This document shows, piece by piece, positions 1 to 5,795 of a DNA stretch of 5,948 bases. The translations under genes were made by a program, and so were the position numbers. Source of the stretch: an uncultured Acidimicrobiales bacterium. GTDB taxonomy: Bacteria > Actinomycetota > Acidimicrobiia > Acidimicrobiales > Aldehydirespiratoraceae. Each line of letters opens with the position of its first letter. The stretch's first letter is position 1. The DNA is taken from the NCBI GenBank assembly GCA_938091985.1, contig CALKOE010000377.1, positions 1 to 5,948 of the forward strand, in the 5' to 3' direction. The notes below the pieces were generated by a model that was not told the origin of the DNA, made no database searches, and was given only the letters and a program-made list of their open reading frames with translations.

Positions 1-42
1 GCTTAGAGACGACCGTCCGGCGACAGGGCAGACTGCACGACG

Positions 43-777
43 ATGGACGGCTACGGACCCGACACATACGGCGAAAGCTTCGCCGACGTCTACGACGACT
101 GGTACGGGGATGTGAGCGACATCGGCGCCACCGTTGCCGGGGTCGTCGGATTGGCCGAAGGCGGACCGGTGCTCGAACTCGGCGTCGGAACCGGCCGAAT
201 CGCGATCCCCCTGGCCGCCACCGGCCTCGAGGTCGTCGGTGTGGACGCAAGTCCCGCGATGCTCCGCGGCCTCGCTGCGAAGCCGGGCGCGGCGAGTGTG
301 CGGTCGGTCGAGGCCGACATGGCATCCCCGCCCGTCGAGGCCGGCCACTTCTCCGTGGCGTTCGCGGCGTTCAACACCTTCTTCAATCTCACCACTGAGT
401 CCGATCAGCGGCGCTGCGTCGCATCGTTGGCGGTGGCGCTGCGAAGCGGCGGATGCGTCGCCATCGAGGGGTTTGTGCCCCCCACAACCGGCATGGCCGA
501 CGGCGGGGTGTCGCTGCGGATGGCCGCACCAGATCAGGTGATCTTGTCGGTGTCGGACCACGACGCCGAGAACCAATCAATCGCCGGCTGCCACATCGAC
601 ATCTCACCGGCAGGGGTCGTCAGCCGGCCGTGGAGGCTGCACTACCGCACGCCGGCTCAGCTCGATGCCCTCTTCGCAACCGAAGGGTTCACGCTCGAGC
701 GGCGAAACGCTGACTGGGCCGGCTCGCCGTTCAGCGACCACGCCGACGCCCACGTCAGCGTCTACCGGCTCCACTGA
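43..777 (+). CDS. Class I SAM-dependent methyltransferase, substrate unknown
   Basis: The 244-residue product is a soluble Rossmann-fold methyltransferase that should transfer a methyl group from S-adenosylmethionine; the acceptor cannot be read from sequence. Motif I is a clear glycine-rich loop, ELGVGTGR at residues 45-52. The acidic residue that binds the SAM ribose is D68 (GVDASPAML), and D92 (EADM) follows at motif III. The aromatic FNTFFNL segment near residues 110-116 and the later RSGGCVAIEG strand are typical of the Methyltransf_25-type family. The N-terminus (YGESFADVYDDWYGD) matches the usual lead-in of this family, so the ATG at 43 is credible and the protein looks full length. 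There is no strong Shine-Dalgarno sequence; CAGACT at 29-34 is only a degenerate -10 candidate. The gene ends directly against the stop of the convergent DsbA-fold gene. The family call is secure; the function (small molecule or protein methylation) is open. Confidence 0.9.
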   Translation: MDGYGPDTYGESFADVYDDWYGDVSDIGATVAGVVGLAEGGPVLELGVGTGRIAIPLAATGLEVVGVDASPAMLRGLAAKPGAASVRSVEADMASPPVEAGHFSVAFAAFNTFFNLTTESDQRRCVASLAVALRSGGCVAIEGFVPPTTGMADGGVSLRMAAPDQVILSVSDHDAENQSIAGCHIDISPAGVVSRPWRLHYRTPAQLDALFATEGFTLERRNADWAGSPFSDHADAHVSVYRLH

Positions 778-801
778 TCACACCGGTTTGCCGGTGATCA
801 G
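774..801. terminator. Candidate bidirectional terminator hairpin at convergent stops
   Basis: CACCGG (781-786) pairs perfectly with CCGGTG (791-796) around a TTTG loop. The stem then extends through CTGAT (774-778) pairing with ATCAG (797-801), leaving a 2-nt CA bulge at 779-780. This gives an 11-bp bulged stem covering both stop codons of two convergent genes, where a shared terminator would be expected. There is no T-tract on either side, so if it works it is of the U-poor type often inferred in actinobacteria. Part of it also encodes the last residues of the reverse-strand protein. Confidence 0.45.
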
Positions 802-1455
802 CGGAATCTGCGGCCACTCGCGGGCGCTGCGTTTCATCTCGCTGAAGCCAGGCCACGCAGCGAGCGTCATCACTGCATCCCACAACTCGCCTGCCTCATC
901 CGGCTCGGGCACACGGGAGATCACGGGCCCGAAGAACGCCGGGCCTTCATCGGCGAGCGCCACGATCGGGGTGCCCACGTCTCGGCCGGTTCGAGCCAGC
1001 GCGTCCTCGGTGTCGACTCGGATCACGGCATCGAGCGACTCGTCGTGCAGCCGGTCGACATAGGTCTCGGCAAGGCCACACGACCGCAAGGCGGCACGGG
1101 TGCCCGCGTCTTCGTCGTAGCCCGCGAGCATGTCGTCGCTGCCGTCGGGCATCCGGTTCCAGATGCCCTCGCCGAGTGCGGTGTAGAGCGGACCCATCAC
1201 ATCTCGACCCTCTGATGCTCGAACCGCAGCGGCCACGCGCAGCGCCCTGAGGCCGAGCGAGTGGTACTCGGGGTAGCCGGGCGGGAACTCCTTCTCGTAG
1301 TCCTTGTCCTCGTTGAGGATGCGCAATCCGATGAAGCGCCAGTCCACCCGCATGTCGCGCTGCTCAGCGACGAGCGCAACCCACCGACTCGTGACCCAGG
1401 CGAAGGGACACACCGGGTCCCAGAAGAACTCGAGATCGAACGCGTCGTCAGCCAT
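778..1455 (-). CDS. Rv2466c-like DsbA-family thioredoxin-fold protein (mycothiol-dependent reductase family)
   Basis: The 225-residue protein is a DsbA/2-hydroxychromene-2-carboxylate isomerase-fold member. It resembles Mycobacterium tuberculosis Rv2466c, a mycothiol-dependent nitroreductase of about 207 residues. Shared signatures are an N-terminal FxxDPxCPxxWxTSRW box (residues about 11-23), RILNED around the middle of the first third, GPLYTALG, the cis-proline loop VGTP, and a C-terminal FFGPVISRVP followed by EAGELWDAV. Rv2466c has CPWC at its active site; here it reads C16-P-F-A19, so only the nucleophilic cysteine remains. That suggests a monothiol, mycothiol-dependent mechanism rather than a dithiol one (inference). 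The same frame extends to a TTG at 1512, but I chose the ATG at 1455. It sits 5 nt after a TAGGGT -10 box and just ahead of the conserved fold, while the longer form would overlap the divergent gene's start codon. The protein is cytoplasmic, with no signal peptide. Confidence 0.87.
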   Translation of the reverse strand: MADDAFDLEFFWDPVCPFAWVTSRWVALVAEQRDMRVDWRFIGLRILNEDKDYEKEFPPGYPEYHSLGLRALRVAAAVRASEGRDVMGPLYTALGEGIWNRMPDGSDDMLAGYDEDAGTRAALRSCGLAETYVDRLHDESLDAVIRVDTEDALARTGRDVGTPIVALADEGPAFFGPVISRVPEPDEAGELWDAVMTLAAWPGFSEMKRSAREWPQIPLITGKPV

Positions 1456-1460
1456 GCCCG

Positions 1461-1466
1461 ACCCTA
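1461..1466 (-). promoter_or_regulatory. -10 element TAGGGT for the DsbA-fold gene (leaderless start)
   Basis: On the reverse strand TAGGGT is followed by CGGGC and then the ATG at 1455, a 5-nt spacer. This fits the TANNNT -10 of actinobacterial leaderless transcripts, though the spacing is at the short end. A possible -35, TTGCCG at 1487-1482, is only 15 nt away and unconvincing. Confidence 0.5.
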
Positions 1467-1499
1467 GCCATCGCGCATCTACGGCAACGGGCGGGACCG

Positions 1500-1505
1500 T
1501 AGGGT
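1500..1505 (+). promoter_or_regulatory. -10 element TAGGGT for the SRPBCC gene (leaderless start)
   Basis: TAGGGT is followed by CTGTCA and the ATG at 1512, a 6-nt spacer that would place transcription initiation at or next to the start codon. No Shine-Dalgarno sequence at usable spacing is visible, which supports a leaderless mRNA. No clear -35 hexamer is seen. Confidence 0.58.
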
Positions 1506-1511
1506 CTGTCA

Positions 1512-1946
1512 ATGGCCAAGATCCACGTCTCGATCGAACTCAACGCTTCACCCGCCGTGGTCTGGGCCGATGTCGAACACATCGACCGCCACGTCGAATG
1601 GATGCACGATGCCGAGGCGATCACGTTCACCTCGGCCGAGCACGCCGGTGTCGGCACCGCGTTCGACTGCGCCACGAAGGTCGGCCCGTTCCGCCTCACC
1701 GACAAGATGGAGATCACCGAATGGGTGCCCGAGAAAGTCATGGGCGTTCGCCATGTCGGCCTCGTCGAAGGAGTCGGCCGATTCACACTCACGCCGACTG
1801 AAAGCGGCGGCACTCATTTCGCGTGGGCCGAAGAGCTGACGTTCCCCTGGTGGATGGGCGGGCCGATCGGCGGTGTGGTCGGTGGTCAGATCCTGAAACT
1901 CATCTGGCGCCGCAACCTAAAACTGCTCGCCAGCAGGTTCGACTAG
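1512..1946 (+). CDS. SRPBCC (START/Bet v1-like) family protein
   Basis: The 144-residue protein has the usual size and pattern of the SRPBCC/polyketide-cyclase-like helix-grip fold, which binds hydrophobic ligands in a deep cavity. The first strand (KIHVSIELNASP) is followed by the characteristic helix VVWADVEHIDRHVEWM at about residues 16-31. Strands then alternate (VGTAFDCATKVGPF, DKMEITEWVPEKVMGVRHVG, GRFTLTPTESGGTHFAWAEELTF), and a long C-terminal helix (GQILKLIWRRNLKLLASRF) closes the cavity. The VGTAFDC...VGP...ITEW pattern is common in actinobacterial members annotated as polyketide cyclase/dehydrase or CoxG-like. No catalytic residues can be assigned, so the ligand and role are unknown. 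The ATG at 1512 is supported by the TAGGGT box just upstream. It ends 18 bp before the stop of the convergent rhomboid gene. Confidence 0.85.
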   Translation: MAKIHVSIELNASPAVVWADVEHIDRHVEWMHDAEAITFTSAEHAGVGTAFDCATKVGPFRLTDKMEITEWVPEKVMGVRHVGLVEGVGRFTLTPTESGGTHFAWAEELTFPWWMGGPIGGVVGGQILKLIWRRNLKLLASRFD

Positions 1947-1964
1947 CTCGGCACTGGCCCGACG

Positions 1965-2792
1965 TCAGAACGGGTTCAGCGAGATCTGGATCGACGCGAA
2001 GACGAGCGCGGCGCCAAGCGCTGTCGCTGCTGCGAGCGCGACCCACATGTTCTGTCGAGCACGAACGGCGGCAACATAGATCGCGCCGACCGCGGCGCCT
2101 GTGACGAGACCACCGAGATGCCCGCCCACAGAAATGTTGGGCACGGCAAAGGTGATCAGCAGGTTGAGGCCGAGCACCGGCCCAAGACCGCTCGACCAGA
2201 TCTTCGCCCCGTTGGAACGCTGGACCACGGCGATCGCACCGAACAGGCCGAAGATCGCCCCCGAGGCACCGACGGTTTCCACATTGGGGTCGAGGATCAT
2301 CACCCCGGTGCTGCCGCCCAGCATCGAAACGAAATAGAGGGCAATGAACCGTGGGCGTTCGAACAGTCGCTCGAGCTGCGGGCCGAGAATCCACAAGGCA
2401 TACATGTTGAAGCCGATGTGGAAGAGGCTCCCGTGAAGGAATCCCGACGAGATGAGCCGCTCGTACTCACCGTTGGCGACACCGATCACCCCGTCGAAGC
2501 CGCCCCTCAGTGCGTAGTCCTCCACCACCTGGGGCCGGTTCGTCGACCACAGGTAGATCACGACATTGATCGCGATCAGCACCTTCGTGACGATCGGGTC
2601 GAACGTCACTGGGCCCCGAACGATCTGCTGCTTGCCGCTCTTCACACACTCCGGACAGTGAAAGCCCACCGAGGCCTGGTGCATGCACTGTGAACAGATC
2701 GGACGATCGCAGCGTTGGCAGATCACTCCTGCACGACTGCCATCGTGGCGATAGCAACTGGTGACCTCTGACTCGCGCGGCGATTCACTCAC
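1965..2792 (-). CDS. Rhomboid family intramembrane serine protease with N-terminal B-box-type zinc finger
   Basis: Rhomboids cleave transmembrane substrates within the lipid bilayer. Counting from the GTG at 2792 (275 residues), residues 13-49 hold a cytosolic zinc-binding module: C13/H16, C25/C28, C33/C36 and C46/C49, all spaced as CxxH or CxxC. About seven hydrophobic segments follow, near 64-82, 120-137, 149-167, 175-190, 202-217, 223-242 and 249-270. The catalytic serine is S177 in GASGAIFG and its partner is H225 in GGHLGG. The HGSLFHIGFNM segment supplies H125 and N129, the oxyanion-type residues, so the protease looks active. The frame stays open to a GTG at 2834, but the GTG at 2792 is preferred: it lies 7 nt after a TACCTT -10 box, and the extra 14 residues are low-complexity and not part of the fold. 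The zinc-finger-rhomboid layout is common in actinobacteria; the substrates are unknown. It is divergent from the trehalose fusion gene. Confidence 0.93.
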   Translation of the reverse strand: MSESPRESEVTSCYRHDGSRAGVICQRCDRPICSQCMHQASVGFHCPECVKSGKQQIVRGPVTFDPIVTKVLIAINVVIYLWSTNRPQVVEDYALRGGFDGVIGVANGEYERLISSGFLHGSLFHIGFNMYALWILGPQLERLFERPRFIALYFVSMLGGSTGVMILDPNVETVGASGAIFGLFGAIAVVQRSNGAKIWSSGLGPVLGLNLLITFAVPNISVGGHLGGLVTGAAVGAIYVAAVRARQNMWVALAAATALGAALVFASIQISLNPF

Positions 2793-2799
2793 TTCCCCC

Positions 2800-2805
2800 A
2801 AGGTA
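2800..2805 (-). promoter_or_regulatory. -10 element TACCTT for the rhomboid gene (leaderless start)
   Basis: On the reverse strand TACCTT is followed by GGGGGAA and the GTG at 2792, a 7-nt spacer. The G-run could be read as a Shine-Dalgarno sequence, but it would lie too close to the GTG for normal initiation. The leaderless reading therefore fits better and sets the start used for this gene. Confidence 0.55.
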
Positions 2806-2883
2806 CCGGCCGCTGCAGGGACTACAGATGACACCTCGCTTGTGAACTGGCGGCGAACTCACCGGGTCGAGAGAACCGCGAAG

Positions 2884-2889
2884 TAGCGT
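2884..2889 (+). promoter_or_regulatory. -10 element TAGCGT for the trehalose fusion gene (leaderless start)
   Basis: TAGCGT is followed by CCCCTCG and the GTG at 2897, a 7-nt spacer matching the other starts in this window. There is no purine-rich ribosome binding site upstream of the GTG. No recognisable -35 lies 16-18 nt further upstream. Confidence 0.58.
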
Positions 2890-2896
2890 CCCCTCG

Positions 2897-5449
2897 GTGA
2901 ACGGAGACCTCCTGTCGGATCCCGACCTCAGCGCTCGTCTCGACCAGCTCGCCCAAACCCCTGCCCTCCTGGTTGCCTGCGACTACGACGGCACCGTTGC
3001 CCCGATCGTCAACGACCCCATGAAGGCACTGCCGCTGCGAGAAACCAGTGTCGCCCTCCGCAATCTGGCAGCCCTTCCGCAGACCGAGGTGGCCGTCATC
3101 TCAGGCCGGTCTCTTCGCGACCTCGCGGCGCTCTCCCGACTCCCGGCTGAGATCCACCTCGTGGGTTCGCACGGGAGCGAATTCGACATCGGTTTCGCCC
3201 TCGAACTCGATCCCCAACTCCGCGAGCGCCACACCGATCTGATCAACGGACTCCAATCGATCGTGGCCACCCACGATGGAATCACCCTCGAGAAGAAGCC
3301 GGCATCGGTAGCCGTGCACTATCGGAACGTCGAACCGAATGATGTCGACGCAGCGCTGGCGGCGCTCGCCGATCTCGCCGAGTCCATCGGCCAGGTCACC
3401 GTGCGCCACGGGAAGATGGTCTGCGAGCTGCTGCTCGTCCCGACGGATAAGGGTCGAGCACTCACCACCGTTCGCAGCAACGTCGGCGCCACCGCGGTGC
3501 TCTTCCTCGGCGACGACCTCACCGACGAGCACGCCTTCGACACGCTGGCCGGCCCCGACGTCGGAGTGAAGGTCGGCGAGGGACCGACGATCGCCTCCTT
3601 CCGGGTCGAGTCCCCCGACGAGGTCGCGATTCTCCTCGCATCGTTGTGCGCCCGCCGTGCCGAATGGCTCGCTGGCGCAGCCGTCACCCCGATCGAAGAC
3701 CACTCGATGCTGTCGGATCAACGCACGGCAGCCATCGTCACACCCGAGGCCCGCATCACCTGGCTGTGTGTCCCCCGGATCGACTCATCGGCGATCTTCG
3801 CCGAGCTCCTCGGCGGACCCTCAGCAGGCCACTTCTCCGTTCGGCCCGAGACTTCTGGGGCCGAACCGACGCAGACCTACGTCGATGACTCGCTCGTGCT
3901 GAAGACCTCGTGGGACACCATGACGGTCACCGACTATCTCGATTGCTCCGAGGGGCGCCCACAGCGCAGTTCCGGCCGAACCGACCTGGTTCGGGTGCTG
4001 GAAGGCACGGGTTCTGCGATCATCGAGTTCGCTCCCCGACTCGACTTCGGTCGCTTCCCGACGCAGCTCGAGATCCGCGACGGCGGCCTCGAGATCATCA
4101 ACGCTCACGACCTGGTCGTGCTGAGGGCACCGGGTATCGAGTGGGAGCTGCTCGACCACGGCGTGCACCAAACCGCCACGGCAACTGTCGATCTCGACGA
4201 CGGGCCGATCATCCTCGATCTCCGATGCGGCACCGCATCGCTTCGCCCTGACCGGGCCGAAGAGGCGCAGCGTCGGAGCCGCACCGCTGCATTCTGGAGC
4301 GACTGGGCGCACGAGCTGGAACTCCCGTCGGTGGAGCCCGACCTCGTGCGGCGATCGGCGCTGACACTGCGGGCGCTCTGCCACGGCCCAACCGGCGCGA
4401 TCGTCGCCGCGGCAACCACGAGCCTCCCGGAGTTCATCGGCGGCGTGCGCCAGTGGGACTACCGCTACTGCTGGATCCGCGATGCCTCGCTGTCGGCCGC
4501 GGCCCTCGTACGGCTCGGCTCGATCAACGAAGCGATGGACCTGCTCGACTGGCTCCTGCAGGTCATCGAATCGAGCGATGTCGGACCAGAACGCCTGTCA
4601 CCGCTCTACACCGTCAACGGACAGACGCTGCCGCCCGAGGCAACCATCGAGGAGCTCGCGGGCTACGCCGGGTCGCGGCCCGTCCGCGTCGGCAATGCAG
4701 CGGACCACCAGGTGCAGCTCGACGTGTTCGGTCCGGTTCTCGACCTGATCAGCCAGCTCGGCGAGGTCGACGCGCCGCTCTCCACCAAACACTGGCGCCT
4801 CGTCGAAGATCTCGTCGCGGCGGTCGGCCAGCGCTGGATGGAGCCGGACCAGGGAATCTGGGAGGTTCGCTCGGCGCCGCGTCACCACACCAACTCCAAG
4901 GTGATGTGTTGGGTCACGGTCGACCGGGCAATCCAGATCTCGGAGGCGGTCTTCGGACGGGATCGCCCCGAGTGGTTCGATCTGCGGGATCAGATCAAGA
5001 ACGACGTCCTCGCCAGCGGTTGGAACGACACGGTCGGCTACTTCACCACGGCCTACGACGGCACCGACATCGACGCCTCGGTTCTCGCCATCGGGCTCTT
5101 CGGCATGATCGAGTCCGACGACCCGCGCTTCGCCGCCACGGTTGCTGCGGTCGAAGCCTGGCTCCGCACCGGTGACACCGTGTATCGCTACAAGCACGAA
5201 GACGGGCTCCCCGGTGAGGAGGGCGGGTTCAACCTGATGACGAGCTGGCTGATCGACGCCAAGATCCTCATCGGCGACCTCGACGGCGCCCGATCACTCT
5301 TCGCCGGCTACGTCGAGTTGGCCGGCCAGACCGGGCTCATCCCCGAGGAGGTCGACCCTCACACCGGCCGCGGCCTCGGAAACCACCCGCAGGCGTACTC
5401 CCACCTCGGGCTGATCAACAACGCCTGCAACCTCGCCGACGCCACCTAG
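2897..5449 (+). CDS. otsB: Trehalose-6-phosphate phosphatase fused to GH15 trehalase/glucoamylase-like hydrolase
   Basis: This 850-residue cytoplasmic protein joins two enzymes. Residues about 20-258 are an OtsB-type HAD phosphatase converting trehalose-6-phosphate to trehalose and phosphate. They carry DYDGT at 29-33 (nucleophile D29, acid/base D31), SGR at 69-71, GSHGSE at 90-95, a basic KKPAS segment at 133-137, DKG at 184-186 and the Mg-binding GDDLTDE at 205-211. Residues about 264-850 are a complete GH15 unit. A beta-rich N-terminal domain begins with IEDHSMLSDQRTAA and WLCVPRIDS, and an alpha/alpha barrel starts near 466 with WDYRYCWIRD at 520-529. The likely general acid is E656 in GIWEVR, GEEGGF lies at 773-778, and the likely general base is E817 or E818 in PEEVDP, followed by the family-typical GLGNHPQAYSHLGLINNA. 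Actinobacterial GH15 trehalases are known (Rv2402), so trehalose is the natural candidate substrate; glucoamylase activity is the alternative. The linker is very short. The GTG start is supported by the TAGCGT box. No otsA or treS lies in this window. Its stop interlocks with that of the nifU-like gene. Confidence 0.93.
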   Translation: MNGDLLSDPDLSARLDQLAQTPALLVACDYDGTVAPIVNDPMKALPLRETSVALRNLAALPQTEVAVISGRSLRDLAALSRLPAEIHLVGSHGSEFDIGFALELDPQLRERHTDLINGLQSIVATHDGITLEKKPASVAVHYRNVEPNDVDAALAALADLAESIGQVTVRHGKMVCELLLVPTDKGRALTTVRSNVGATAVLFLGDDLTDEHAFDTLAGPDVGVKVGEGPTIASFRVESPDEVAILLASLCARRAEWLAGAAVTPIEDHSMLSDQRTAAIVTPEARITWLCVPRIDSSAIFAELLGGPSAGHFSVRPETSGAEPTQTYVDDSLVLKTSWDTMTVTDYLDCSEGRPQRSSGRTDLVRVLEGTGSAIIEFAPRLDFGRFPTQLEIRDGGLEIINAHDLVVLRAPGIEWELLDHGVHQTATATVDLDDGPIILDLRCGTASLRPDRAEEAQRRSRTAAFWSDWAHELELPSVEPDLVRRSALTLRALCHGPTGAIVAAATTSLPEFIGGVRQWDYRYCWIRDASLSAAALVRLGSINEAMDLLDWLLQVIESSDVGPERLSPLYTVNGQTLPPEATIEELAGYAGSRPVRVGNAADHQVQLDVFGPVLDLISQLGEVDAPLSTKHWRLVEDLVAAVGQRWMEPDQGIWEVRSAPRHHTNSKVMCWVTVDRAIQISEAVFGRDRPEWFDLRDQIKNDVLASGWNDTVGYFTTAYDGTDIDASVLAIGLFGMIESDDPRFAATVAAVEAWLRTGDTVYRYKHEDGLPGEEGGFNLMTSWLIDAKILIGDLDGARSLFAGYVELAGQTGLIPEEVDPHTGRGLGNHPQAYSHLGLINNACNLADAT

Positions 5450-5706
5450 AGCGAGACCGACGTCTCCGTCATGCCCACGGCGTTGATCTCGATGACCTCG
5501 GTGACGCCCTCGACGCGATCCTTCATGATCCGCTCGATGCCCGCCTTCAGGGTCTGTGTCGATGCTGGGCATGTCACACAGGCGCCCTTCAACTCGACGC
5601 TCACCACACCGGTGGTTTCGTCGACATCGATGAGTTCGATGTCGCCCTCGTCGGCCTGAATCGCCGGCCGGATGGCGTTGATGACCTTTTCGACCTTCTC
5701 GCGCAC
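5446..5706 (-). CDS. NifU-like C-terminal domain Fe-S cluster scaffold/carrier
   Basis: The 86-residue protein is a stand-alone NifU C-terminal domain, the small module that binds a Fe-S cluster between subunits and passes it to apoproteins. The diagnostic GACVTCPAS lies at residues 41-49, with cluster cysteines C43 and C46. Upstream are the expected helix (VEKVINAIRPAIQADEGDIELIDVD) and strand (GVVSVELKG), and downstream the helix TLKAGIERIMKDRV and strand VTEVIEI. Length and motif match Nfu-type proteins of actinobacteria and the protein looks complete. The start is a GTG with a good Shine-Dalgarno sequence (GGGAG, 5-nt spacer), unlike the leaderless neighbours. It converges on the trehalose fusion, with both TAG stops sharing one CTAG at 5446-5449, and diverges from the small membrane protein gene. 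It is not a nitrogen-fixation gene by context; general Fe-S maintenance is more likely. Confidence 0.93.
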   Translation of the reverse strand: MREKVEKVINAIRPAIQADEGDIELIDVDETTGVVSVELKGACVTCPASTQTLKAGIERIMKDRVEGVTEVIEINAVGMTETSVSL

Positions 5707-5711
5707 GACGT

Positions 5712-5716
5712 CTCCC
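5712..5716 (-). promoter_or_regulatory. Ribosome binding site GGGAG for the nifU-like gene
   Basis: On the reverse strand GGGAG is followed by ACGTC and the GTG at 5706. This is the only convincing Shine-Dalgarno sequence at good spacing in the window, and it fixes this GTG start. Confidence 0.6.
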
Positions 5717-5735
5717 GGCTCGGACCGCCCTCAGT

Positions 5736-5755
5736 TTGGCAGCGCCCAGTGCCAA
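5736..5755. repeat. Perfect inverted repeat TTGGCA-N8-TGCCAA, possible operator
   Basis: TTGGCA at 5736-5741 is mirrored by TGCCAA at 5750-5755 with an 8-bp spacer. It lies in the 89-bp divergent region between the nifU-like gene and the small membrane protein gene, about 30 bp upstream of the nifU-like GTG and 27 bp upstream of the other gene's -10 box. Dyads of this size between divergent genes are typical binding sites for dimeric regulators. The regulator is not identifiable here, and a chance occurrence cannot be excluded. Confidence 0.4.
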
Positions 5756-5782
5756 CAGCGACGTCAGGCGGGTATTCCCTCG

Positions 5783-5788
5783 TAACCT
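5783..5788 (+). promoter_or_regulatory. -10 element TAACCT for the small membrane protein gene (leaderless start)
   Basis: TAACCT is followed by CGGACCC and the ATG at 5796, a 7-nt spacer identical to that of the trehalose fusion and rhomboid genes. It argues for the ATG at 5796 over the upstream TTG at 5736, which falls inside the inverted repeat. Confidence 0.58.
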
Positions 5789-5795
5789 CGGACCC

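Larger units (their letters stand above)
1460..1506. repeat. Inverted GACCCTA / TAGGGTC pair between divergent genes
   Basis: GACCCTA at 1460-1466 and TAGGGTC at 1500-1506 form a perfect 7-bp inverted repeat separated by 33 bp. Each arm contains the -10 box of the gene it faces, so the 56-bp divergent region is nearly mirror-symmetric. It may simply be two similar promoters, or a symmetric site letting one regulator act on both. Confidence 0.6.

Noticed and set aside
4..6. TAG possibly ending an upstream gene
   Set aside because: Only two codons of context are in the window, so no reading frame can be shown.
29..34. CAGACT as a -10 box for the methyltransferase gene
   Set aside because: It keeps only the A and final T of TANNNT and has an 8-nt spacer; too degenerate to list as a feature.
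1456..1512. N-terminal extension of the DsbA-fold gene from a TTG at 1512
   Set aside because: It would overlap the divergent gene's ATG, cover both -10 boxes and add 19 residues unrelated to the fold. The ATG at 1455 is better supported.
1900..2394. 164-codon reverse-strand frame overlapping the rhomboid gene
   Set aside because: It is a shifted frame of the rhomboid coding strand, rich in Arg/Cys, and has no motif of its own.
2696..2703. AGATCGGA, resembling the start of a sequencing adapter
   Set aside because: The match stops after 8 bases and the bases are needed in frame for the CxxC zinc finger of the rhomboid protein, so this is coincidence, not contamination.
2793..2834. N-terminal extension of the rhomboid gene from a GTG at 2834
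   Set aside because: The added 14 residues are Ala/Gly/Pro-rich with no domain value and would cover the TACCTT box that sits 7 nt before the GTG at 2792. It remains a possible alternative start.
3821..4384. 187-codon reverse-strand open frame inside the trehalose fusion gene
   Set aside because: It lies wholly antisense to a strongly motif-supported GH15 domain, its product resembles no fold I recognise, and GC-rich third positions readily give such open frames.
4453..5175. 240-codon forward open frame in an alternate frame of the GH15 region
   Set aside because: The product is extremely Arg-rich and low in complexity, while the overlapping frame carries the conserved GH15 catalytic motifs.
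5453..5466. GAGAC-N4-GTCTC hairpin as a terminator for the fusion gene
   Set aside because: A 5-bp stem with no T-tract inside the nifU-like coding region is too weak to call.
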